Positions 48,066 through 64,000 of a stretch of 64,000 nucleotides of DNA are shown here, in pieces. The DNA is taken from the NCBI GenBank assembly GCA_030549335.1, contig CM060188.1, positions 65,230,696 to 65,294,695 on the forward strand, written 5' to 3'. The number at the start of each line of letters is the position of its first letter. Positions within the stretch are counted from its first letter, which is position 1. The stretch comes from Pontederia crassipes (taxonomy: Eukaryota; Streptophyta; Magnoliopsida; Commelinales; Pontederiaceae). The position numbers and the translations under genes are program-made. The notes under the pieces are model-generated. The model searched no databases, had not been told where the DNA came from, and worked only from the letters and a program-made list of their open reading frames with translations.

Positions 48066-51000
48066 TCACGTCTGCTGCAAGCGGTGTAATGCAAGGTAAG
48101 CGACGAGTCGATAGCCTATGAGCATTAGCCCCATGATACACACGTCGATCCAGATGTTGCTCAGCCCTACAGATTTGATCGCTGGGTAATCCACCACAGG
48201 GCACATGACTCCGTTTGAGCACTCGTAGTAGTCGTTCTCACTGTACTGAACCCCCAGGAGGAGCTTGTAGCAGTAGAAGCTATAGCTCAGGTACTTGAGC
48301 CAGATGATGAATGGAGGTATCTGTTGGACGTAGTAGCCCCCGGCGATGAGAAAGACCAAGGTGGTGACGGAAGCGAGCGTGGTGGCCTGCTTGACATCCA
48401 TTAGAATTGCTCCCACGGCGAGGCCGAGGCTTTGTGCCACGAGGACGCTGTAGAGGACTACAATGACAGACAACAGGAAGGCTGCCGGCGTGGCTTTGAG
48501 GCCTCCCATCCAGTATATAATGACGACAAATGCAGTCGGAAGGCCGAGCTCCATGGGGAGGTCACCGGCCATGCGCGCCAAGAAGTATGATGACAGACGG
48601 TACATGCCCGCCGCGCGCTCTTTGATCAGCATCGGTCGCTCCTGGGGGAAAGTGAACACTGCATTGTAGAGGGGGTAGAAGCCCCAGAAGACGGAAAAGA
48701 AAAAGATCAATGCCGTCTGCAAAATACAAAGGGCGCAATGGTAAGATGCACTGCATTCTTTCTCAAAACAATGGCAATAGTTATATACGTATAGCCCTGT
48801 GCTTGTGTTGGATTACCCTGTCTTGGATGTGGGACGCCGGGGTTTGCCACCAGAGGAGGCCGCCGAGGATGGCCACGCTGAGGACCTGGAAGATCCTGAG
48901 CTTGTTGAAGGCCTCGTGCCTCCTCTCCTTCAGCCCTCTGCTAAAGAGCACCTTGAACTGCTCCCACCAGCTGGTGCACCACTGCTCTCGCTTCACTGCA
49001 TCAATCCAAGCGGACATGTTACTGTCACAACGGGTTGTAAGGTACATAGAGTTTGTTTCATATGATTGCTTACTGGCATTGGCCGTTTCTCTTGAATAGC
49101 CATAGTTGCTGGAGTCAACGGAGCAGATTTCAGCTTTCAATTGGGCGGCGATGTTGCGACCGTAGGCCTTGGCGAGGCTCTCCTTCACCGCCTTCTGCTC
49201 CTCCGAGCTGCCACTGTCGCCGTTCGAGTCCGGTGAGATTCCTGTTCCATTTAGCATTTGATTAGAAACTGAGACCAGGAGGTTTGCGAGGAGGCACGAG
49301 ATCTTTTGTGAGTCCTGTCCTGAGAACCTAATCATATTCATCAGACAAGACGGGCCCCACAATCTTATTCGCAGATCTCCAACGGACCCACTGTCAGTAG
49401 GAAGATTTTGTCACCTTGAGATGATGCGATCAAGGAGACAAAGTGAACAGAAGGAATGATGACCTGGATTTATCAGCAACGAGTGAACTACGACTCTTTA
49501 TGCCTGTAACAGTACATCTCAAATGCAGCAACTGCTCTCTCTCTCTCTCTCTAACTCACTCTCCTCCTCCCCTCATTCACTCTCTATTGATAGATTTAGA
49601 TCGATTTTTACCATCTACCTATTGGCACTTGGTGAACTATTGCTTGTGTTCTCAAATGCACACACTGGGGCAGCCAAACGGAGCTGCTGACACAACAAGG
49701 GATGTTTGGACTCCACTGAGCACCTTTTCTCCTCCGCATGATTTCTGCAAGTCTCAGGTATGATGACACACTCATGCTTTTCCTATCCAAACAATAAAAA
49801 AAGGCCGAGTGCACATCCAAAAAGATGGAGAGCACAAATGAACGCAAAATGAGTGCTCATAATTACATGGGACTGCTTACCTGAAACGTTTACTTCGACT
49901 TCACTCTCAGCCCACAGGAGATTCTCCTCCATGAAGACCTCTGGAGTTTTTTTTTTTAAAAAAAAACTTTAGTTTGCAGTTTTCAAATTTTTTTTTAACA
50001 GTTTTCAACTTTTTTTAAGCAGTTTAACCGAAGTTTCACTGCTCCAAAAGGACTGGGTAGCAATAAAGCCACTTTGTCCCTGCAGAGAGAGATATGAGGA
50101 ATCATGGAAGTGGGTCACAAGATCAAGTTATCGAACTCATCTCCTGTCCACATCCTTCTCCAGTCTGAGGAGCACTAATTTTTCGTTCCACCCCCCACAA
50201 GAGCTAATGCTTCCTTTGTGCCATTTGTTGGCCCATTCACACATTGTGCTTCTCTGGTCCCAAATGGCCAAAGGTCGTGCGAAATGTGGCCTTTTAAGGG
50301 CCCATAAGAGGAGGGGGCAGGTAAAAGAGAACCTACCATTGGCCAGGTCCAGCAGCAGGTCCGCCGGATTGACGCCGTTGGCTGGCGACGCGAAGCCAAC
50401 GGAGGCGAAGTAGTCGACAGCGGTGCTCGCCCGGCCGTAGTATATGGCGTTCCCCTCCGACAGCAGCACCACCTTGTCGAACATGCGGTACAGGCGACTC
50501 GAGGGCTGGTGGATGGTGGTGACCACCGTGCGCTCCTTCTCCGTCGCCAGCCGCCGGAGCATCCCGACGATCCTGGCGGCCGTCGTGGAGTCGAGGCCGG
50601 ACGTTGGCTCGTCCAGGAGCAGCAGGCTCGGGTCTATAAGCATCTCCAGACCTATGCTCACCCGCTTCCGCTCGCCCCCGGACACGCCCCTCACGCCGCG
50701 CGCCCCGCCAATCAGGCTGCCGGCGACCAGGCTCAGGCCCAGCTCTTCGATCACCTGCTGAGCCTGGCGGGTCTTCTCAGCCCGGGAGAGGGACCCTGGC
50801 AGCCGGAGCAGCGCCGTGAAGGTGAGCGTCTCGGCCACCGTCAGATGGGGGTAGAGGACGTCGTCCTGCGCTACGAAACCCGTGCGCCGCTTGACGGCTC
50901 CGGAGAAGGGCTGCCCGTTGTAGGTGATCTTCCCGGAGTGCTTCCCGGCTAGGCGGCCTCCGAGGGCTGTGAGGAGCGTGGTCTTGCCGCTCCCGGAGGG

Positions 51001-51397
51001 GCCGAGCATCGCCAGTATCTCCCCCGGGCACACCACGCCCGTGATGCCGTTGAGGATTTTCTTCTCCTTCTCGCCGGAAGACGAGCTCCCCAGCCACCCC
51101 TTCTTGCGTACTTTTACCTTGTAATCGACCTCCTCAAACTGCAAGCCCAAAGAGCTCAAACTCAGAGTTGTAAGTGGTACGTACGTAGTGCATGCAACTA
51201 CTGCGCAGGTTTTAATTATGACATGTTCATATATGTTAGATTGCCCCCGTTACCTTGAGGGTGATGGGGAACACTGCTGTGGACTGCGGCCGCCGGTGCG
51301 CGGCCGTCGGGTACGGTGCGACGCTCGTGGTGTTGGTATTACCGCCGCCATTCAAGTGGCTTCCGGCGAACTCGTCCTGCTCGTGCTGCTGCGGCAT
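48066..51397 (-). CDS. ABCG14: ABC transporter G family, ABCG14-like (WBC half-transporter)
   Basis: ATP-driven plasma-membrane exporter; Arabidopsis ABCG14 moves trans-zeatin cytokinins from root to shoot. Four minus-strand exons, GT-AG: 51397-51254, 51138-50337, 49241-48817, 48716-48066; 673 aa, frame intact. The nucleotide-binding domain comes first, as in ABCG: Walker [10 protein letters not shown] (94-102), signature VSGGERKR (200-207), Walker [13 protein letters not shown] (220-231), H-loop His258. A soluble linker follows, then a six-helix membrane domain starting near 431 ([14 protein letters not shown]) through exon 4 ([35 protein letters not shown]). The extracellular loop is Cys-containing ([20 protein letters not shown]). 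Wording across both domains fits ABCG14 better than ABCG21, ABCG22 or ABCG25. It needs a partner or homodimer. All motifs are intact; substrate is inferred by homology. Confidence 0.9.
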
Positions 51398-51525
51398 GCT
51401 CTATCAAGTAGTAAGTAGCAAGTAGCAAGGCGTCGGTGGTGGAAAGTGGTGGCTGGTGAAGAGAGAGCAGGAGGGGAGTTGTGGTGGCCTTGTGGTGACA
51501 AGGGAAAGCTCAAGCAACTAGTCGT

Positions 51526-51534
51526 ACTTATAAC
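51526..51534 (-). promoter_or_regulatory. Likely TATA box of the ABCG gene
   Basis: The minus strand reads GTTATAAGT about 130 bp before the ATG. The intervening leader is pyrimidine-rich. Confidence 0.45.
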
Positions 51535-52053
51535 AGAGGTAAAGAGGAGGAGGGAGGAGGAGGAGGAGGGTGGCGGGGCCATGGAAGAGGAGAGAGAAAG
51601 AGAGGCCCACAGGGAGGGGGCACCAATATGCGTTGTTGCACTCACTTTTACATCAAAGGATTGGGAAACATACCTCAGTTAACACTTGTGAATAGGACAC
51701 AGTGGGATTAAGTGGCAATAATGATATGCGTTTGTGTGCTTGTGTGACCTTGTTATAGTTCGGTTGGTGTTCTATTAGTTTAATAAATCCTTGTATTAAA
51801 TGGGGGGCAGCAACCCTGCACTTTGAAGCCTTTTTGTTATGAATGATTCGAGCATTGTGCAAAATAGAAGAGGAATTAGAGCTTAAGCTTAGTTTTCTGA
51901 CTCCTTTTTCATGAAAAAAATAACTATTTTTTTAGTATGAACACATTCTTGTTTTAATTAATTATCTTAACACCGAAAAGAACAGTGTGAAAATATAAGG
52001 AACACGTAAATCAGGCTCTTTAGTTTCCTTTTTATTAGTAAAAATAGTCCTGT
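51535..52053. other. ABCG promoter region and spacer
   Basis: A purine-rich GGAGGA tract (51541-51575) and no coding sequence; bounded by Mutator-like copy C, whose left end is about 670 bp from the start codon. Confidence 0.5.
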
Positions 52054-52062
52054 AAAAAAATA

Positions 52063-53663
52063 AATTTATTTCCTTATAACTTTTCTAAATTATCACGATT
52101 TTTCACATTTAATTTCAAAGTATGAATTTATTTTTTCATATTCCTAAACTATAACAAAAATTTCACTTTAATTCTTTCGTCTATTTTTGTTAAGTTTTAT
52201 ATATTTTTATTTTTTCTCATTTATGAAAAACCTAAGTTACCCTCACTCCAGGATTAAGTTTTCCATTATGTGTTTTGGAGGGAGCCGAGTATAACCTGGG
52301 TTTGGCCCCGATTGTCGCTAAGTGTGCAGGTGTTGAAACATGGGCCAGGTTCATGGAGATCGACCCGAGTTCTAATCTTTGGGTTTTGGTCGACGAACAA
52401 CTCAGTCCGAGTCACAAGTGTGCCAGGGCTAGGTTCCGACAATGCGTGGAGGTGATGGTGTCATAAATAAAAAAAGATAATAAAAAACTTAACAAAAGTA
52501 GACATAAGAAATAAAGTGAAAAATTCGTGGTAGTTCAGGAATATGAAAAATGAAAAAAATACACCAAATGCTCTCAAATTTTAATGTTGGCTTAACGATA
52601 TCTTCTAACTTCACTTTGTAATATGAATGCCTTTTCACGAAATGCCCTTTCGACGAAAATACACGATTTTTCGATCGGTCCATTGACATGGTGATGCTCT
52701 CTCCGCCACACAGGAGAACATCTGATGTGACACTGTCATGCAGACTCGACGTCAGCAAATTAATAAAAAGTACAAAATAATAATAAAAAAGACACTCCCT
52801 CTTCTCTCTCCGATGTCCTTGTTGGCAAGGGTTGAGGTCGCCAGAGCACCGGAGGGAGAAGAGGAGGGAAGGGGGCGGCGCCCCCTCCACACGTAGAGGG
52901 GGTGGATCGCCTCCCCCTCTGCGCAGATCGCGCGCATAGAGGGGGAGGGCCCCCTTCTCTTCTCCTGCAAGAAGGGGTCGTTCGTCGGCGAGGGATTGCG
53001 AGGTTCGGGCGAGCGACGTGCGGGATGCAGCGACAATCTATGACGGTAGAGGCGGCGGCGATTTGCGATGACGGCGACCTGCGATCCCTCGATGATGTGC
53101 GCATGAGAGGAGAGGAGATGGGGAGGTGAGCGGCACCCCTCCTCCTTCTGCACGCGCGCGCAAAGGGGGAGGGTCGCCTCCCCCTCTGAGCACACGATTT
53201 GCGTAGAGGGGGAGGCGACCCTCCCCTTCTGCTCATGCGGAGAGGAGGCGCCGTCCCCTCCCTGCCCCCCTCCCCCTCTTCTCCCTCAGGCGTTGAGACG
53301 ACCTCACCCCTTGATAGAGAGGATGTCGGAGAAATAGGAGGGAGTGTTTGTTTTTAATTTATTATTAGTATTTTGTATTTTTTGATTAATTTATTGACAT
53401 GAAGTCTACGTAGCGGGGCCACGTTGGATATTCTCCTGCGTGGCAGAGAGAGTATCGTCACATCAACGGACCTGATCGAAAAATCAGACATTTTCGATCG
53501 GAAGAGCATTCATATTACAAAGTGAAGTTGGAGGATCTCACTAGCAAACATCAAAGTTGAAAAGTATTTGATGTAAATTTTTCTGCAAAAAAAATAAAAT
53601 TCATATTTTGAGATTAGATACGAAAAATCCTAACAATTTAGGAAAAGTTGAAGGAAATAATCT
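52063..53663. mobile_element. Mutator-like element copy C (1601 bp)
   Basis: The left end AATTTATTTCCTTATAAC and reverse-complemented right end AGATTATTTCCTTCAACT lead inverted repeats sharing CTAAATT(A/G)T and the AAATTTAT blocks of copies A and B. The 9-bp duplication AAAAAAATA at 52054-52062 and 53664-53672 is exact, though low complexity. The GC-rich core (52790-53330) repeats GAGGGGGAGGCGACCCTC-type units. The long minus-strand Arg/Pro/Ser frames there (53236-52760) are compositional. There is a segment of different texture at 52270-52460 (GGAGCCGAG...GGTCGACG) that could be captured DNA. Confidence 0.75.
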
Positions 53664-53672
53664 AAAAAAATA

Positions 53673-54388
53673 ATGAGGAGTAGAAAATGATTCCTCGTGT
53701 ATTTATGGTTAGTGGTCTCCTTTTAACTTTTTTTTTGGGTTTCTTTTCCTTCACTGCTGAACTCGGAAAAGGTTCACGGAAACTGAAATTGTTATAAAGT
53801 ACCACAATTAACTTTTCACGTTCCACATGTTAATTAACGTGCGTACTTGCAGTAGTTACCATCAGAAATCATCTCCTGACGCCCATTGATGTGATTAATT
53901 AAGATGGAGCTAATTACCTTTCAAGTAATCAATTAAGTCCATGTTTTGCCATTTGCATTTATCAAACGAGTTGGTGGGGATGCTCCGAGTGACTGAAAAA
54001 AGGCAATCAAACGAGTTTGAACTCGGGAGAATATTTCCGTTGCTATTCTGTGAGCACAAATTAATCGAATAATAGTAATTTAAATTTTTATTTGATCATT
54101 TCGAATATCATGATGATAATACAAAAATTGTAAAAAAAATCGGAGGTAAATAAAATATATCTAATTCTAGAAAAAAAAACACATAAAATATATCTACAGT
54201 ACTACTTTGCTATGGACGGTAGGGTTATCAATTTGTAGCGGTTTGCTAAGAATTAATTCTCCAAAACGCGGTTGGGATGAACTTTGCATTACATATATGT
54301 TGTATACCTCTTGAATTATTTTTATTAGGTATAAAGTTTTTTTCATTCGGTATAAAATACTTTTTTTCAATTTAGATCTACCGGTGTA
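53673..54388. other. Spacer, nothing recognised
   Basis: AT-rich, no supported feature. Confidence 0.5.
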
Positions 54389-55876
54389 TAGTACAAGAAA
54401 GATGAAAATTATAGATGATTTATTTCCCGAAAACCGTCAGAAATGACGATTTCCGATGGTTTTTTCGACGGAAACGATTCGTTCGAAAAATAGTCATCGC
54501 AAATCAATTTTCGACGGTTGAAAAAAAACATCGAAAGTTCTGATAGAAGTCAGGCGGCCACGACCGTTGAAACTTTCGACGGTCGAGAACCGTCGAAAGT
54601 TTCCACGGTCGTGACCACTGATATTTGTGGTGGTCGACGAAACTGTAGAAACTTCGGTAGTCGCGACCGACGGAACTTTCGACGCTCGCGACGACCGTCG
54701 CAAATATCAGCGATAGCAACCGTCGAAACTTTCGGCGGTCCTCGCGCGACTGTCGAAACTTTCGATGGTCAAAACTATCGCAAAGAAGTTTTATAATATA
54801 AAAAAATTAGCTGACCGATCCGGCGGTCAACGATCAGATTCGACCGTCAGGCGACGGCTGGGATCCAGCAGCCAGTGGCTGGATCCGACCGCCAGCGCAG
54901 CCGAATCCGGCCTCCCGCTGGGCCGCGGTTGGATCCGACCTCCCGTGGCCAGATCCGGCTGCCAACGGTCGAGCGGCCGGATCCAGCCGCGGGCGGCCGA
55001 ATCCCGTCGCGGGCGGGATCTGGCCGCCGCCAGCGACTGGATTGGCCGCCTGAAGGCCGGATTCGGAGAGAGAGAGAGAGGGTCTCCGACGGTAGAGATT
55101 CATCCGATCGGGAGAGGGACGTCGACTTTGGAAGAGGCTCACCGGCAGGGAGAGAGAGAGGGAGAGAGAGAGAGAGAGGAGAGGGGGAAAAATAAAGAGT
55201 GGGATAGTTGATACATTTATATATATATATGTGTGTGTGTGTGGGGGGGGGGGGGGGAGGGGAGATGAGAAAGCGAGAAAAAAAGTTGTGGGATAGTGAA
55301 GTTTTAATTATCTATGACTATGACCATCGAAAACTTATCATGAATATAAATATGATATATATTATTTTAAAGTTATCGACGATTGTGACCGTTAAAAATT
55401 ATTTAATTATAAAAATAAAATATAATATAATATTTATTTTTTTTATTTTATCAATAAATTGAACTGTCGCTAATTATTACCGACGGTCGGAACCGTCGAA
55501 AATTATGACGGTTCGGACTGTCGCTAATTATATCAATAAAATACTCCTTATATTATATTACTTTTCATTTACCGACGATCGGAACCGTAAAAAATTACGA
55601 CGGTCTAAACTGTCGCTAATTATATTAATAAAATATTTCTTATATTATATTTTTTTGCATTTACCGATGGTCGGGACCGTCGGAAAATGCGACGGATAGA
55701 TATCGACATACATAATCATCGAAAAATAAAATAATAATATAATAAATTACATAATTTATTATTTTTATTTTTGACGGTTGTGACCGTCGAAAATTTCGAC
55801 GGATCGGACGTCGCAAAATCCGTCGTAAATTATGACGAAATTCTATCCGTCGGAAAATTTTAATTTTCTTATAATA
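54389..55876. mobile_element. Decayed CACTA element (about 1.49 kb)
   Basis: The left end TAGTACAAGAAAG and right end TTTTCTTATAATA are mutated CACTACAAGAAA/TTTCTTGTAGTG termini; the right-end changes are all G to A. The interior has dense CGACGGT/ACCGTCG repeats at both sides and a GGATCCGACC/GGCCGG-type core (54820-55060), followed by (GA)n tracts, the same plan as 56228-57943. No 3-bp duplication remains and there is no transposase. Confidence 0.72.
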
Positions 55877-56224
55877 TATTAGCCTATCATTAATTTATTG
55901 TTTATGTTATAGAATATTTTTTAATGATATATAAATTCCCTCATGGAACGTAAATATGTTTATTTTACATCTAAAAATATACAAGCATTTCAGTCATTAG
56001 CATTTGAATTATCTTTTATTGTTAAATTTTAATATACGTGTATTTTTGGGTTATCTCGCCTTAAACAACACGTAAACTGCCATCTAAACTCATATAATAA
56101 AATTCTCTCTATATACCAACATGGCTTCCGGTGAAACCATAGCTGACTCTTCCCTTCTTAACCGGAGGTTTCGAATTTGAGTTTTTTTTAATGTAAATTT
56201 TTTTTTATTGAGAGCCTCACCTAT
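55877..56224. other. Spacer between two CACTA elements
   Basis: About 350 bp, AT-rich, nothing recognised. Confidence 0.5.
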
Positions 56225-56227
56225 TCA

Positions 56228-57943
56228 CACTACAAGAAAAACGCAGATTACCGACGGTCTGAACCATCGGTAATCAGCCCGAAAACCGTCGGTAACGCAA
56301 TTACCGACGATTTTTCAGTCGGAATCGATCCGTCGGAAAAACGCTCGTCGCAAATGGATTTGCGACGGTTGAAAAAAATTCGTCGAAAATATCGACGGTT
56401 CTGACCGTCGGAACAGTCCCCGACGGTTCGAACCGTCAAAATTTTCCTACGGTTGCAACCGCCGGAAAAGTCCCCGGCGGTTGCAACCGTTGATATTTTC
56501 GACGGTTCCAACCGTCGGAAAAGGCCCCGACGGTTCAAACCGTCGATATTTCCGATGGTTCCAACTGCCGGAAAAGGCCGTCGGTTCGAACCGTCGATAT
56601 TTCCGACGGTTGCAACCGTCGGAAAAGGCCGGCAGTTCGAACCGTCGAAATTTTCGACGGTTGCAACTGTCGGAAAAGGGCGGCTGTTCGATCCGTCGCA
56701 ACTTTTCGACGGTCACAACTGTCGAAACTTTGGACGGTTGTCACAACCGTTGATCTTTAGACGGTCGCAACCGTCGCAAATAATTTTTTAAATATAAAAA
56801 AAATTAGCGTTCGGATCCGACCGCCTGGCGTTCGGATCCGGCCGCCAGGCGTTCGGATCCGGCCGCTGGAGGCCGGATCCGGCCGCCAGGCGTTCAGATC
56901 CGGCCGCCTGAAGGCCGGATCCGACCGCCTGGAGGCCGGATCCGAACGGCCACGGCCGGATCCGACCTCCGGCCGGCCGACAATAGAGAGAGACGCCGGC
57001 GCGGAGCGGGAGAGAGAGAGATACGTCGGCGCTAGAGGGTCGCCGGTGCGGGAGAGGGTCGCCGGCGTCCGGCGTGGGAGGGTCGCCGGCGTCCGACGCG
57101 CGGGGTGCTCGCGGCTGGGAGAGAGAGAGAGGAGATGAAGGGAGAGAGAGAGAGAGAGGAGTGGAGGGAGGAGGGAGAAAGAGAAGAGGGAGGAGGGAGA
57201 AAGAGAAGAGGGAGGAGGAATATATATAAAGAAAAAAAGTGGAAAGAAAGCGGAAAAAGGAAAAAGAAATCGGGATAACGAAATTTTAATTACCGACGGT
57301 TTCGGCCGTCGAAAATGTAAATATTAAATATTTTTATAATTACCGACGGTTGTGACCGTCAAAAATATATTTAGTTATATATAATATTTATTTTTTATTT
57401 TACCGACGGTTTGAACCGTCGGTAATCGTTATCGACGGTCAAAACCGTCAGTAATTGCGACGATTTGGACCGTCACTAGTTATATTAATAAAATACTCTT
57501 TATACGATATTATTATACATTTACCGACGGTTACGACCTTCGGAAATTGCGACGGATGGATATCCGTCAGAAATATCGACGTTCCTAATCGTCGAAAAAT
57601 TAAATAATAATATAATAAATTATATAATTAATTTTTTTATTTTCGACGGTCGTGACCGTCAGAAAAATTAAATAATAATATAAAAAATACATAATTTATT
57701 TTTTTATTTTCGATGGTCATAACCGTCGGAAAAATCGTCGGAAATTGCGACGGATGGATATTCGTCGAAAATATCGACGTTCCTAACTGTCGAAAAATTA
57801 AATAATAATATAAATTATTTCCGACGGTCATAACCGTCGAAAAATCCATCGAAAATGGAACCGTCGAAAAATCCGTCGCAAATTGCGACGGATTTAGAAC
57901 CGTCGAAAATTATCCGTCGAAAAATCGCGATTTTCTTGTAGTG
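56228..57943. mobile_element. Complete non-autonomous CACTA element (1716 bp)
   Basis: Perfect CACTA termini: CACTACAAGAAAA at the left and TTTTCTTGTAGTG at the right, with the 3-bp target duplication TCA at 56225-56227 and 57944-57946. The subterminal 450-600 bp on each side are filled with direct and inverted GACGGTT(C/G)(A/C)AACCGTC units, the kind of array bound by CACTA TNPA-type proteins. The centre holds a 21-bp tandem repeat (56807-56980), then GA-rich tracts. There is no coding sequence; opposing frames at 56247-56791 arise from the palindromic repeats. Confidence 0.93.
56807..56980. repeat. 21-bp GC-rich tandem repeat core
   Basis: About eight units of (G)CGTTCGGATCCGGCCGCCAG and its variant AGGCCGGATCC..., each holding a BamHI-like GGATCC. 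Related GGATCC/GGCCG units form the cores of the other two CACTA copies. Confidence 0.85.
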
Positions 57944-57946
57944 TCA

Positions 57947-64000
<6,054 letters not shown>

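Noticed and set aside
52752..53236. 147- and 158-codon minus-strand frames
   Set aside because: Two overlapping frames of Arg/Pro/Ser-rich sequence in the GC core of Mutator-like copy C; no domain, explained by composition.
54765..55211. 148-codon plus-strand frame and its minus-strand shadows
   Set aside because: They lie in the GC core and GA tract of a decayed CACTA element, with no domain and no transposase similarity.
56248..56791. CRISPR-like regularly spaced repeats
   Set aside because: The GACGGT units are short, palindromic, irregularly spaced and bounded by CACTA termini with a TSD; this is a plant nuclear genome.

Overview
This window is nuclear DNA of a flowering plant. The evidence is multi-exon genes with plant-type introns, four genes clearly orthologous to plant families, and a dense mix of plant transposons (Copia, Ty3-type, CACTA, Mutator-like, hAT-like, L1 and RTE). 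GC-rich first exons in the SWIB and ABCG genes beside AT-rich introns suggest a monocot, but I cannot name the species.

Four host genes are supported. (1) 2890-6418 (+): F-box protein SKIP31, 9 exons, 327 aa. (2) 16662-14287 (-): a small SWIB/MDM2-domain protein, 2 exons, 133 aa. (3) 31395-23853 (-): a plant homologue of the CBF1-interacting corepressor CIR, 7 exons, 556 aa, with a 4.3-kb GC-AG intron swollen by L1 insertions. (4) 51397-48066 (-): an ABCG half-size transporter most like the cytokinin exporter ABCG14, 4 exons, 673 aa. All four reading frames are intact across the inferred splice sites. The genes do not form a cluster of shared function; SKIP31, SWIB and CIR have TGGGCY (site II) promoter motifs typical of housekeeping genes.

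Most of the rest is mobile DNA, much of it datable by target-site duplications (TSDs) that I could read directly. Three Mutator-like elements of one family lie at 17321-21797, 34295-35128 and 52063-53663. They share 'GGGTTATTTCCATA'-type termini and have 9-bp TSDs. The first contains a nested non-autonomous LTR retrotransposon (17869-21507), which itself carries an intact mitochondrial-type tRNA-Gln(UUG) at 19612-19683. A different long foldback element is at 32478-33938 and a hAT-like element at 22247-23162. Three CACTA elements (one complete at 56228-57943, one decayed at 54389-55876, one truncated at 39729-40251) are packed with GACGGT/ACCGTC subterminal repeats around a GC-rich 21-bp tandem core. 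A Copia element (43088-47383) has both LTRs, PBS, PPT, a 5-bp TSD and unusual TA...TA ends. Two decayed large Ty3-type non-autonomous elements occupy about 6960-14120 and 36362-42700.

The right end (57947-64000) is AT-rich intergenic DNA with microsatellites and no gene I can support. I found no novel multi-gene system; the interest lies in the nested transposon architecture, the organellar tRNA inside a retrotransposon, and the GC-AG intron.
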